A stretch of DNA of 64,000 bases from Amphiura filiformis (Eukaryota; Echinodermata; Ophiuroidea; Amphilepidida; Amphiuridae): NCBI RefSeq assembly GCF_039555335.1, contig NC_092635.1, positions 69,786,058-69,850,057 on the forward strand, read 5' to 3'. Within the stretch, counting starts at the first letter, position 1; each line of letters opens with the position of its first letter. The notes beneath the pieces are model-generated. The model was not told the DNA's origin. It did not search any database and saw only the letters and a program-made list of their open reading frames with translations. Both the position numbers and the translations under genes were made by a program. This document shows, piece after piece, positions 1 through 14,500 of this stretch.

Positions 1-67
1 GTTTAAATAATGCAAAAACTTCTGTAAGTTTTTTGGGTTTTTTTGTTAAGTTTTAGGCATTTTATTA

Positions 68-404
68 TACAGAGTGTACCTGAAAGAACTGTATCATCAG
101 GAACTGATTTTTTGTTGTTGGTATTTTAAAGCATTAACCAAATACAGATGTGGTTGAGAAATATCAACTATCACACACTTGAATTTTGACAATTGACCGA
201 TTGTTTTTGAAATAAAACAAGTTTATGAAACTACTTCATTTTCAATCCGTTCCACGGAGTCATATATCTAGGAAGTTTTGAAAATGAGGGAGTTTTGTAA
301 AACTCTTATACTTCAGCAACCAAATTTGAGTAGTGTGTAAGTATAATTTTGCTTTCTATATAAGTAAGATTTTGACGATACAGTTTTTTCAGGGTCACCC
401 TGTA
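68..404. mobile_element. Degenerate MITE ending about 20 bp from the exon A donor
   Basis: The ends TACAGAGTGTACC and GGTCACCCTGTA are inverted versions of a TACAGGGTG-type terminus. Copies at the same place: U2 9118-9454, U3 16443-16834, U4 24135-24525 and U5 37279-37614. U6 lacks it. U3 and U4 carry an internal insert containing ATTATCGATCGG. It was present before the recent amplification. Confidence 0.58.
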
Positions 405-423
405 TGCATATTTTGATTCTTAC

Positions 424-3400
424 CATTTGATGACACATAAAACATGTCAGAACCAGACAGTCTGCACATGATGATGTTATTAGGATAAAGGTCCTCATCC
501 TCTGGTGTTACTGATTTTACCTTGAGAGAAAGTGAAAACAAAAAAGAGACATTACTAGTTTGAGAATGAAAATCAATAATCCACATCTATTTTATTGTGA
601 ATTATGCCATTCCTTATTAACTACATGACTACAACACCAACAATGGTATTTAATGACTGCTGGGATTAACAAGTGACCCCTGCTAGGTTAATCTTTCAAA
701 ATAAAAATAAAACAGATTTAGACTTTACTCTTGGCAAGGAAGCAACTTCTGAGAAATTACTGTCAAATATCTTGTGATATGGCAAATATATGCTCCAGCA
801 TTTATTTAACTTACTCGTATGCCAGGATCAACAGGTGCATCGTAGACAACTCTTACTGGTGGAATTGTGAACACTGGTAGCACATCATTGATATCTCCAA
901 CTTTAATCTCTATATCCAATGGAGGAGTGCTGAGAATAGGGTTGCCATTATCCTTGGCCTGTAAATTTATAAGTTGAAAAAATTGTACATTTGAACACTG
1001 TCAACCAAGGATGTTATCCCCCCCATTTGGAATTGCATCCCACTGCAGACACAAGTTTACTCTTTGTTCTTCTTATCATGGACATGTTACATCTTCACTA
1101 TCCAATTGCGGCAAATGGTTGTACACATCCATATATATGCCCTTGTAGATCTAGAAACACCACCCCGGAACCATGGACATCCACAGTTCCTGTGTGTTTA
1201 CAGTAACACAGAGATTGACCATGCGTGTGTTCCTGCTTGCCTGTGTTTACAACTGCACACCTCTCCCGAAACATACACAAAACAACAAAACCAATAACAC
1301 AACATACTGCTTACCAGCACAGTTAAGGTGTATGAATCTTGAACCTCCCTATCCAGTGACCAGTTGAGGTATATATAGCCATAACCAGGTGCACCATCCA
1401 TGCGAATCACAAACTTATCTAAATCAATAATAATATAATCATATAAGTTTAAAGGCTTTTAACCTGGCATGGTACAAAACATACCCCCACAAAAAAAATG
1501 ATGAGCTTATTATCTATCTTAATAGAGTACCGAAGTGATGACGTTACAGAAAACTTTTTTTGCATTTCAGCATTTTGAATACCATGTATCGGTGGAGCAT
1601 GAAAAAGATCCACAGTCCAAATTTGGTGGGAATCGGATCATGAGGTCCCAAGATATGGCCACATGAATGAATACCTAATTAGCCCCATTGAAATCAGTGT
1701 AAATTGGCCTGGTTCCAAACAGTTATGAACCAGGCCAATTTACACTGATTTCAATGGGGCTAATTAGGTATTCATGCAGCCATATCTCGGGCCCTCATGA
1801 TCCGATTCCCACCAAATTTGGACTGTGGATGTTTTTCATCATGTTCTACTGCAATATGGTCATGAAAATGCTGAAATGCAAAACAGAAAATTTTATGACG
1901 TCACACTTCAGTACTCTATATCTCTGCTCTGATTGTAGTCTTGATACCAACTTTATGCCAGTGCTACTGGGTTTTTTAAGGCACTAAAAGCAGTCCATGA
2001 GCCTTAGCTGTAATGTTCTCCTTACATTACCTTTCCTAATACAGGATCATCATAAGTTGACATAGAATGGGATGTGGACCTACCTATTCTGACAAATTTA
2101 TGTTTCAATTTGGTGTGCCTGACATTGCAATATTAGGTTTTTAACTCATATGCATTCTATTTTTGTTCATTTGTACACAATAAGATTTAAGACCAGGGGA
2201 AGGCCAAGCTAGTATTTAACTTTTGCAAAATTTATGACCATTTGAGAGAAACCATTCTAGAAATACTGCCATTTCTAAATCAGAATTAAACTTATTCAAT
2301 TTTGTGAATTCAAAAGTACCTTTGTTGTCTCCAGTTAATTCATATGTGATCCTGGAGTTATCGGTGCCTGGATAATCCAAATCTACTGCAAGCACACGGC
2401 AAACAAGGGTTTCTAAGACGGCATCCTCTTGTAAGGTTACATCACCACATTCATTCTGTTGGGAAGCATAAGGAAATATGATTCCATATTGACAAAATAA
2501 CAAAAGGATTCAAAATGAAACAACTCTTTTGCCAGCTCAAAATACAGAAATGTGTATCACAGTAATGTGCAAGTCATCTGTCCCGAATACATTGGCGATA
2601 ACATATTTCAAACTCTCCTCCATTTAGTAGTAAATCAGACATATGTTAAATCATTTTCACAGTTGTTGCTTTATAAATCCCTGATTAGGCATATTTTTAT
2701 TGTAAAAAACCAAACAAAAAACCACTAACGTTTACTCACTTTTTAGGACTTTTTCACTCCTTCAGAATGTTTTTTCCCGTAAAATACAGTAAGCCAAATT
2801 AGCAGCACACATACTTTACGAGAATATTTCAGTGTTATGTACTGTTTGTGATCATACATCATAAGTTTGTTGATGTACTTTTATATGTTGATGAGCAATT
2901 ATGTAATATATTAATGATACTTATATTTACCGATTCAAATTGTGGTGAATTGTCATTGATGTCATTCACATTCACTGTAACAGGTTTATAAGTGATTCCA
3001 TCTATGTTGCTGGCAGAGACTAAAAGCTGTGTAAAAAATAGCAAACAATAAATCAGTTACTGTTACTATGTTGCAAAACATATTGTTCATGTACGGTGAT
3101 CTGTCCCCAGTTTGTCAATGAAATCTACCATCAGAATGATAGCTTTCTTTCTTGAGGATTCTCTGCATGTGGAGCTGTTCTGTATCATGTAACTCATCAC
3201 TCTCTGTTCTCTATATGCTGACATGGAGGCATAGGCATGGATGGTGTCATTTATGACATAACAAATTTGCACCAAAAACCACCAACACATTTTCATAGAA
3301 TTGGTGATGGTGGAAGAATTAAAATTTAGGGGGGCATATTTTGTGCTAGTTAACAGGAATATTTGCACTTTATTAATGCTGTGCATTCTTCAAGCAGCAT

Positions 3401-6400
3401 TCCTGTTCAATGGTTTACTTTGCAATAATTCTCAGCGACAGTTTTGTTAATATTTTTCCCCAAGGGCTGAAGAATAACATGGTTTTTGGAAAGCTTTGGG
3501 TCCAAATGAACTATGATTACTCTAATATACTAAGAATAAAGTTGATGTGAATTTCCAGATTTTGTGTCTAATTCTGGTAGAGAAATGCACCCCTATTTTT
3601 AGTAATTTTTGGTCTGCAGCTCAAAAACTCTTCAGGTTTCCTAAGGGTTAAGATATACATTCATATGATTGAGGAATAAATTGATTATAGGCCCGATAAA
3701 GGTATGAATACAAACCACATATTCTTTTTGTTCTTCATAGTCCAATACATCAGTTGATGTAATTCGTCCAGTAGTAGTATCAATGGCGAAGAATCCTGCA
3801 TCAATCAACTCATAGGTTATATCAGTTCCTAAATCTGATGTAGCCTGAACCTGACAGATATATACTGGGGCTGGTAACTCCTGTTAAAGTAATATAAAAC
3901 CCGATTACTGAAAACCTGACACAATCTCGTTAAAACTAAATGCTGCTTTTAAAAATAAGTTTTGAAAAATAGGAAAACAGCCAATTTTGAATTATTTACT
4001 GTAAACCATTTAAATTTAGGGGCAACTTAATTTTGTTTGTAACTTGCAGATGAGCCCCATTTTTTTTGCAATAAATTGCAGTAGTTTACAAGTCGTGATA
4101 TGGATTTAAGCTTACTGCTCAATTCAACAGTGTAACACAACAATTATGTACCCCAAAATCACTGCTGACTTGGCATTCTGGATTCAGAATTGAAATGAAA
4201 TCAAGGCCAAAAACATTATTTACTTAAATCTTAATATTCGAGTTATGTTAAGAGTGTAATAACAGCCGTTTTATTGGCCAATATGCCAACAACGTCAGCT
4301 AACGTTAGCCATGATGACTTTGACATTTGACAGAAAGCTGGCATTATGCACAATATAAAGTGTAGCTTTAGTTTTTTTTAGTTTTATTCATCTAAATATC
4401 CTCGTATTTGTAGAGAAAATCTCACATTTATAATATGATTGGCTCAAATATGCAGCAAAACTGATCAGGACAAGTGGGTTCTAGGCTTATGATATAATAT
4501 CATTTGAATGACTTCAAATATGATTTACATTTGCAATCAAACTTTGGATTTAATACATCTATTGCAATGGGTGACTTGCTGACTGAAGCTTTAGCATCAA
4601 AACCAGTTCTTTTTCTAAATGTAATTTCATGGCAATTTAATATCACACATCTCAGCTCCTCATAAAATTAAATTGATAGGAAATTTAACTTGTTTTACAG
4701 CATTATTAAATATCAATAAATGATTAAACCAAGTAATGATCAGCTTTTAAGGTTACCTCATCCACACTGATATCCTGGCAATCATCAGGACCAAATATTG
4801 GTGGATATATTCCAGTATCTGGTAGCTCGATATGAATTTGTACCAGTGCATCATCAGACAATGGTGGTACACCTTTATCAGCAACATTGACATTTATCTT
4901 GACTGTATAAGCTTCAGTGACTTCTATCAATGGTCTGACCAGTAAGACTTCACCAATTACTGTCACTTCAACTGTAAGGTAATAGGATGCAAATTAATAA
5001 GAATGAGCTACATAAACTACTTTAAATACTATGGGCTTAGAACCATAACAGCTGCAGAAGGTCACAAGCATTATACAGAGTAAGGTTTGGGCAAGTCTAA
5101 AAATGGACAAGGATCCATGACACCTCATTTGTGTCTTGTCTACACTTACAAACCCATCTTGTTTTCAGCATGGGAAATTTGCCCAACATAGCTCACCATG
5201 GACTTCTTGTGCATGTGATATTTGTACACACATTCAAAGATTGTGGGTTCAGAATTTTTGGCATTTGAAACTTTACCAACCGCTGTGCACATATTTGTTA
5301 CTTCTCCTTATCTGACGATGAGCTTGTTTATAGTTTCAAAAGAAAAGGCGTTCCTATTTGTGTTGATTACCCACATAAAAATGGTGTACCTTGCTCTTTC
5401 TTTCTAGTTCTTTGCACATTCAAGGTATCCTAATGTATAATTTTATTGATCATTAATGTGTGTGCCCTCCTCCACTGGATTCATTCTTACCTACTTTGTA
5501 CCTTAAGGGGGTACTACACCCCTCGATAAATTTGTGTCTATTTTGCATTTTTCTCAAAACTAATAACACAGTGGTAACAAAAAAGTATATTATAGGGCAA
5601 GGAATCCAATTACTACACTGGAATTTCAGTGACCCAAGACAAGCGGTTTGTTATTTATGATAAGAAATAAGGTACCGCTAGGATGTACCTCATTTCCTAT
5701 CATATAAACTGAACCGCTTGTCTTGAGTCTCTGAAATTTCAGTGTAGTAATTGGATTCCTTGCCCCAATTACATGTATAACTTTTGTTACCAGTGTGTTA
5801 TTATTTTTTGAGAAAAATGCAAAAATAGTCACAAATTTACCACTAAAGGGTGTAGTACCCCTTAACCTCACTGGGGAAAGAAATGGGGTTTTACCTGCTT
5901 AAACCTTCTTCGAGACAGAATTATTTGAAATCTTAGCAGGAGTACTTCAGGGGGATACCCTCGCCCCATACCTGTTTGTGATTGTCCTAGACTTTGCACT
6001 GAGAATAGCTATTGAAGGAAATGAAGAGGAGCTAGGATTCCATCTAGAAAAGAGGCGAAGTAGGAGAGTTGGTCCAGTCGTGGTGACAGACTTTGACTTT
6101 GCTGACGACATTGCACTTTTGTCTGAGGAAATACACCAAGCACAAGAACTGCTTCATAGAGTGGAGACTTCAGCTGCTAAAGTGGGCCTGAAGATGAATG
6201 GAAGTAAAACAAAGTATATGTCCTACAATAACAGGAGAGAAAGCATCACAACAAATGAGGGTGTAGAACTAGAGGAGGTAGATGACTTCAAATACCTAGG
6301 CGCTTGGATGAAAAGCACAGAAAGGGATGTAAAGTTACGTAAAGCAGCAGCATGGAGGGCGTGCAGTAAACTAAAGAAAATCTGGAGGTCAACTCTTACC

Positions 6401-8515
6401 AAGAGTTTCAAACTTCGTATTTTTGCTGCAACAGTGGAGTCGGTGCTGCTTTATGGATGCGAAGCATGGACCATCACCCCTAAACTTGCAAAGGGTCTGG
6501 ATGGCTGTTACACCCGTATGCTAAGAACTGTCCTGAATGTGCACTGGAAAGAACATAGGTCAAATGCAGACCTATATGGAGATCTCCCCAAATTAAGCCA
6601 CAAGATCAGGGAAAGAAGAACCCGGTTTGCTGGCCACTGTTCTAGAAGTGATGAGCCCGCATCAAAAATGGTTCATTGGACACCCAAGCATGGGAGGCGG
6701 AAACCTGGAAGACCTGCTCTGACCTACATTGACATTCTAAAACATGACACTGGACTGGAGGCAGCAGACTTCAAGACAGCAATGGAGGACAGGAAGTTGT
6801 GGAAAGCCATCACAGTTCGAGGACACCACTCGAATTAAGCAAGCAAGCAAACCTTCTTTCTTGTTATTAATTCCGGTCATGAAAGCCTCTCTACTAATTA
6901 GCAAATGTATTCTAGATGATCTTTACAAACAATTGTTTTAATTTATTCTGATTTGTAACTTACAGAGTCCATCATCTGGGTCAGTAGCTACTTGTGTGAA
7001 GATCAATTCTCCATTGCCTATGTTACCATCATCAATATCAGTCACTCTCTTTGCCAGATCAAGTAATTCTATAGGTGCGGTATATTGAGGTGCAACAAGT
7101 GTAACATTGTAGACTGGTTGATCAAACTCTGGAGGGTTGTTTATATCGGATACAATGGTAATTTCAACCTACGGAAGGACAAAAATAGATACATTTATGG
7201 TGTGATCAAGCAAAATCAGTTTGAAGTCAGGCATATTCAATTTTTTACATGATTTGCATAAAACATTTGCAAAGTTACATTTTGCAGAAAACCCCATTGA
7301 AATTGAATATTTATTTGGCTATATTTAAAAATCAATAGCACCAACTTCTAACTGAACCGATTTTACTTGATCACATCACAATTGGCTATATTATGTCTAC
7401 TCATGTATGCCCAAAAGCAGAGGATTCATAGGTCAAGTTAGGTTTATCTAAACTTGACCTAGTTTCATGGATTCAATACATGAACATTACATTAAATAAT
7501 AGCAAAAGATGATATGACTATATATAACATGCCCAAACATGAGATACATGCACAACACTATGCATAGAAAAGCTGATGTATGTGCAACAAGTCAACCTTT
7601 TGACATGTTCAAGCAAATCATGTTTGATGCATAGCAAATAACTATGAACAATTTTGAACAATCTTTAGGCTATCTATATTAAGTCAGTGGGTTTGAGGCT
7701 CAAGTTTGGCATGTGTAAACTGCATTCAGTGTCCTGAATCTGATACATGATATGTATTTACCTGAACTTCATCTTTTGAGTTTTCTGGATCAGATGCATG
7801 GTATGCAATCACACTCATGGTATGTGCTCCAATAGTGGGAGTATCAGTCATAGAAAATATTTCACCAGTTGCACTGTCAATTCTGAAATCAGTTGATGGC
7901 TGGAATGGGTCACCAGGATCTGAAATGTAAAAAGAAAATATTAACCATTTTCTATCTACTAGAATGTTCTGATCTGTCTCTAGCATCAGACATATGCACA
8001 ACCATCCCTACTTGTATTGACTGTGAACCGAGGACATCTAGGCCCCTTGATTTTACACCTCAAATCGAAGAAATACACATTTGAAACTTCTAACTTAATC
8101 ATTAATTTTTTACACTAATTTTCAATTGGTTTAAGCTGTACTTGCATTTTATCTGTATTCATTCAAAATATGGGTATAACTGGTTTTAGGTTTTTTTTAT
8201 CAAGTGTAAATAACTTACTTGGAGACAATTCCTGATTGTTTATTTCAAACACTGGGTCATCACCACATGTACTTGTTGCATCAACATTAATCACTGGTAC
8301 ATCATCAGTTACATCACTCTGTTTATGTCTCACAATGAAACCTCCAGGTGTGATGTCCACAAAACAGGTGGTGTCTGTTACAAATACCCTGACTTCTATG
8401 CTACTGTCATCTATTATCAGATCTGGTTTATCAGGATTGTAGGCTGTTATGTTTAGTATGTGTGGTTCTGGTTGGAATTCAAGACGTTGGGCAGTGACTA
8501 ATGTACATGTTACAC
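424..8515 (-). CDS. Cadherin cassette U1 (open, last visible before window edge)
   Basis: The exons are J 8219-8515, I 7762-7919, H 6964-7168, G 4757-4971, F 3716-3880, E 2931-3026, D 2320-2455, C 1315-1418, B 815-958 and A 424-520, 539 codons in all. Domain order per cassette runs as follows. Domain 1 spans J end-I-H start. Domain 2 spans H-G. Domain 3 spans G end-F-E, with Cys in DDCQDISVDE and VYICQVQA, then DINDNSPQF. Domain 4 spans D-C-B, with NECGD, LVCRVLAVD, LDRE and AKDNGNP. Domain 5 spans B end-A-next J. Exon B ends CGA where the other copies end CAA. The donor at exon A (minus GTAAGA) is in phase 1, matching another exon J beyond position 1. The G-H intron holds a TTAA-flanked MITE and an RTE-like LINE fragment. 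Confidence 0.84.
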
Positions 8516-11500
8516 CTGAAACAACAGAAGAAAACTTAATTAACACAATCTTTCTTCACTTCTTTGTCAGATTTTGTCTTTATCAGACTGCTTTGACATT
8601 TGCCATTGTCTACTTCATTAGCACAAATGTGACCCGCTCCCACAAAACCAGACATAAGTCACTAATTTTGAAAATTGAGTTTCGGATGTCATCATTTAGT
8701 ATAGGTTTTCAGCTTTCATTTGATACCAAAATTATGTTTCTGGAGCATGTGGTCCTCATTCTACGGTCTTTCAACACATAAAGAAAAGCATAAATGCAAG
8801 AAAATTGGCTTTAAAGTTGTAAAATGACATGTTTAAGGACTTAGTTTGATTCAGACGTGCTTTAGACGTAAAGAATATTTTGTTTTCAATGATGGGTTTA
8901 AGTAAACATATTAAGGAATCAAAAATAATAAAACTGAAAAACGAAGTCTGCAAGATTTTTCACCCCTTTCCCCACTTTGACTTGCCGTATCTTGAAATGG
9001 CTGAGTGCGACTTATGGCGGGATTGGTCAGAGCAGGTCACAAATATGCTTGTTTAAATAATGCAAAAACTTCTGTAAGTTTTTTTGGTTTTTTTGTTAAG
9101 TTTTAGGCATTTTATTATACAGAGTGTACCTGAAAGAACTGTATCATCAGGAACTGATTTTTTTTTGTTGGTATTTTAAAGCATTAACCAAATACAGATG
9201 TGGTTGAGAAATATCAACTATCACACAGTTGAATTTTGACAATTGACCGATTGTTTTTGAAATAAAACAAGTTTATGAAACTACTTCATTTTCAATCCGT
9301 TCCACGGAGTCATATATCTAGGAAGTTTTGAAAATGAGGGAGTTTTGTAAAACTCTTATATTTCAGCAACCAAATTTGAGTAGTGTATAAGTATAATTTT
9401 GCTTTCTATATAAGTAAGATTTTGACGATACAGTTTTTTCAGGGTCACCCTGTATGCATATTTTGATTCTTACCATTTGATGACACATAAAACATGTCAG
9501 AACCAGACAGTCTGCACATGATGATGTTATTAGGATAAAGGTCCTCATCCTCTGGTGTTACTGATTTTACCTTGAGAGAAAGTGAAAACAAAAAAAGAGA
9601 CATTACTAGTTTGAGAATGAAAATCAATAATCCACATCTATTTTATTGTAAATTATGCCATTCCTTATTAACTACATGATGACTACAACACCAACAATGG
9701 TATTTAATGACTGCTGGGATTAACAAGTGACACCTGCTAGGTTAATCTTTCAAAATAAAAATAAAACAGATTTAGACTTTACTCTTGGCAAGGAAGCAAC
9801 TTCTGAGAAATTACTGTCAAATATCTTGTGATATGGCAAATATATGCTCCAGCATTTATTAAACTTACTTGTATGCCAGGATCAACAGGTGCATCGTAGA
9901 CAACTCTTACTGGTGGAATTGTGAACACTGGTAGCACATCATTGATATCTCCAACTTTAATCTCTATATCCAATGGAGGAGTGCTGAGAATAGGGTTGCC
10001 ATTATCCTTGGCCTGTAAATTTATAAGTTGAAAAAATTGTACATTTGAACACTGTCAACCAAGGATGTTACCCCCCCCCCCCCCATTTGGAATTGCATCC
10101 CACTGCAGACACAAGTTTACTCTTTGTTCTTCTTATCATGGACATGTTACATCTTCACTATCCAATTGCGGCAAATGGTTGTACACATCCATATGCCCTT
10201 GTAGATCTAGAAACACCACCCAGGAACCATGGACATCCACAGTTCCTGTGTGTTTACAGTAACACAGAGATTGACCATGCGTGTGTTCCTGCTTGCCTGT
10301 GTTTACAACTGCACACCTCTCCCGAAACATACACAAAACAACAAAACCAATAACACAACATACTGCTTACCAGCACAGTTAAGGTGTATGAATCTTGAAC
10401 CTCCCTATCCAGTGACCAGTTGAGGTATATATAGCCATAACCAGGTGCACCATCCTTGCGAATCACAAACTTATCTAAATCAATAATAATATAATCATAT
10501 AAGTTTAAAGGCTTTTAACCTGGCATGGTACAAAACAAAACAACAAAAAAAAAATGATGAGCTTATTATCTATCTTAATAGAGTACCGAAGTGATGACGT
10601 TACAGAAAACTTTTTTGCATTTCAGCATTTTGAATACCATGTATCTGTGGAGCATGAAAAAGATCCACAGTCAAATTTAATTGGGAATCGGATCATGAGG
10701 CCCAAGATATGGCCACATGAATACCTAATTAGCCCCATTGAAATCAATGTAAATTGGCCTGGTTCCAAACAGTTATGAACCAGGCCAATTTACACTGATT
10801 TCAATGGGGCTAATTAGGTATTCATCTCAGGCCCTCATGATCCGATTCCCACCAAATTTGGACTGTGGATGTTTTTCATCATGTTCTACTGCAATATGGT
10901 CATGAAAATGCTGAAATGCAAAACAGAAAATTTTATGACGTCACACTTCAGTACTCTATATCTCTGCTCTGATTGTAGTCTTGATACCAACTTTATGCCA
11001 GTGCTACTGGGTTTTTTAAGGCACTAAAAGCAGTCCATGAGCCTTAGCTGTAATGTTCTCCTTACATTACCTTTCCTAATACAGGATCATCATAAGTTGA
11101 CATAGAATGGGATGTGGACCTACCTATTCTGACAAATTTATGTTTCAATTTGGTGTGCCTGACATTGCAATATTAGGTTTTTAACTCATATGCATTCTAT
11201 TTTTGTTCATTTGTACACAATAAGATTTAAGACCAGGGAAAGGCCAAGCTAGTATTTAACTTTTGCAAAATTTATGCCCATTTGAGAGAAACCATTCTAG
11301 AAATACTGCCATTTCTAAATCAGAATTAAACTTATTCAATTTTGTGAATTCAAAAGTACCTTTGTTGTCTCCCGTTAATTCATATGTGATCCTGGAGTTA
11401 TCGGTGCCTGGATAATCCAAATCTACTGCAAGCACCACGGCAAACAAGGGTTTCTAAGGCGGCATCCTCTTGTAAGGTTACATCACCACATTCATTCTGT

Positions 11501-14500
11501 TGGGAAGCATAAGGAAATATGATTCCATATTGACAAAATAACAAAAGGATTCAAAATTAAACAACTCTTTTGTCAGCTCAAAATACAGAAATGTGTATCA
11601 CAGTAATGTGCAAGTCATCTGTCCCGAATACATTGGCGATAACATATTTCAAACTCTCCTCCATTTAGTAGTAAATCAGACATATGTTAAATCATTTTCA
11701 CAGTTGTTGCTTTATAAATCCCTGATTAGGCATATTTTTATTGTAAAAAACCAAAAAAACCACTAACGTTTACTCACTTTTTAGGACTTTTTCACTCCTT
11801 CAGAATGTTTTTTCCCGTAAAATACAGTAAGCCAAATTAGCAGCACACATACTTTACGAGAATATTTCAGTGTTATGTACTGTTTGTGATCATACATCAT
11901 AAGTTTGTTGATGTACTTTTATATGTTGATGAGCAATTATGTAATATATTAATGATACTTATATTTACCGATTCAAATTGTGGTGAATTGTCATTGATGT
12001 CATTCACATTCACTGTAACAGGTTTATAAGTGATTCCATCTATGTTGCTGGCAGAGACTAAAAGCTGTGTAAAAAACAGCAAACAATAAATCAGTTACTG
12101 TTACTATGTTGCAAAACATATTGTTCATGTACGGTGATCTGTCCCCAGTTTGTCAATGAAATCTACCATCAGAATGATAGCTTTCTTTCTTGAGGATTCT
12201 CTGCATGTGGAGCTGTTCTGTATCATGTAACTCATCACTCTCTGTTCTCTATATGCAGACATGGAGGCATAGGCATGGATGGTGTCATTTATGACATAAC
12301 AAATTTGCACCAAAAAACCACCAACACATTTTCATAGAATTGGTGATGGTGGAAGAATTAAAATTTAGGGGGGGGGGGGCATATTTTGTGCTAGTTAACA
12401 GGAATATTTGCACTTTATTAATGCTGTGCATTCTTCAAGCAGCATTCCTGTTCAATGGTTTACTTTGCAATAATTCTCAGCGACAGTTTTGTTAATATTT
12501 TTCCCCAAGGGCTGAAGAATAACATGGTTTTTGGAAAGCTTTGGGTCCAAATGAACTATGATTACTCTAATATACTAAGAATAAAGTTGATGTGAATTTC
12601 CAGATTTTGTGTCTAATTCTGGTAGAGAAATGCACCCCTATTTTTAGTAATTTTTGGTCTGCAGCTCAAAAACTCTTCAGGTTTCCTAAGGGTTAAGATA
12701 TACATTCATAAGATTGAGGAATAAATTGATTATAGGCCCGATAAAGGTATGAATACAAACCACATATTCTTTTTGTTCTTCATAGTCCAATACATCAGTT
12801 GATGTAATTCGTCCAGTAGTAGTATCAATGGCGAAGAATCCTGCATCAATCAACTCATAGGTTATATCAGTTCCTAAATCTGATGTAGCCTGAACCTGAC
12901 AGATATATACTGGGGCTGGTAACTCCTGTTAAAGTAATATAAAACCCGATTACTGAAAACCTGACACAATCTCGTTAAAACTAAATGCTGCTTTTAAAAA
13001 TAAGTTTTGAAAAATAGGAAAACAGCCAATTTTGAATTATTTACTGTAAACCATTTAAATTTAGGGGCAACTTAATTTTGTTTGTAACTTGCAGATGAGC
13101 CCCATTTTTTGCAATAAATTGCAGTAGTTTACAAGTCGTGATATGGATTTAAGCTTACTGCTCAATTCAACAGTGTAACACAACAATTATGTACCCCAAA
13201 ATCACTGCTGACTTGGCATTCTGGATTCAGAATTGAAATGAAATCAAGGCCAAAAACATTATTTACTTAAATCTTAATATTCGAGTTATGTTAAGAGTGT
13301 AATAACAGCCGTTTTATTGGCCAATATGCCAACAACGTCAGCTAACGTTAGCCATGATGACTTTGACATTTGACAGAAAGCTGGCATTATGCACAATATA
13401 AAGTGTAGCTTTAGTTTTTTTAGTTTTATTCATCTAAATATCCTCGTATTTGTAGAGAAAATCTCACATTTATAATATGATTGGCTCAAATATGCAGCAA
13501 AACTGATCAGGACAAGTGGGTTCTAGGCTTATGATATAATATCATTTGAATGACTTCAAATATGATTTACATTTGCAATCAAACTTTGGATTTAATACAT
13601 CTATTGCAATGGGTGACTTGCTGACTGAAGCTTTAGCATCAAAACCAGTTCTTTTTCTAAATGTAATTTCATGGCAATTTAATATCACACATCTCAGCTC
13701 CTCGCAAAATTAAATTGATAGGAAATTTAACTTGTTTTACAGCATTATTAAATATCAATAAATGATTAAACCAAGTAATGATCAGCTTTAAGCTTACCTC
13801 ATCCACACTGATATCCTGACAATCATCAGGACCAAAGATTGGGGGATAAATTCCAATATCTGGTAGCTCGATATGAATTTGTACCAGTGCATCATCAGAC
13901 AATGGTGGCACACCTTTATCAGCAACATTGACATTTATCTTGACTGTATAAGCTTCAGTGACTTCTATCAATGGTCTGACCAGAAGGACTTCACCAATTA
14001 CTGTCACTTCAACTGTAAGGTAATAGGATGCAAATTAATAAGAATGAGCTATATAAAATACTTTAAATACTATGGGCTTAGAACCATAACAGCTGCAGAA
14101 GGTCACAAGCATTATACATTTGAAGTAAGGTTTGGGCAAGTCTAAAAATGGACAAGGATCCATGACACCTCATTTGTGTCTTGTCTACACTTACAAACCC
14201 ATCTTGTTTTCAACATGGGAAATTTGCCCAACATAGCTCACCATGGACTTCTTGTGATATTTGTACACACATTCAAAGATTGTGGGTTCAGAATGTTTGG
14301 CATTTGAAACTTTACCAACCGCTGTGCACATATTTGTTACTTCTCCTTATCTGACGATGAGCTTGTTTATAGTTTCAAAAGAAAAGGCGTTCCTATTTGT
14401 GTTGATTACCCACATAAAAATGGTGTACCTTGCTCTTTCTTTCTAGTTCTTTGCACATTCAAGGTATCCTAATGTATAATTTTATTGATCATTAATGTGT

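Noticed and set aside
991-1367. Several plus-strand frames in the B-C intron, seen in each cassette
   Set aside because: They cross the variable poly-C tract and change with it. Low-complexity, without splice or domain support.
7431-7462. Inverted AGGTCA-type half-sites resembling a nuclear receptor element
   Set aside because: The spacing is unusual, one half is altered in U2 and U3, and a short hairpin by chance is as likely.
8236-8442. Plus-strand open frames opposite exon J, repeated in every cassette
   Set aside because: They mirror the coding exon on the other strand, have no family resemblance, and are repeated only because the exon is.
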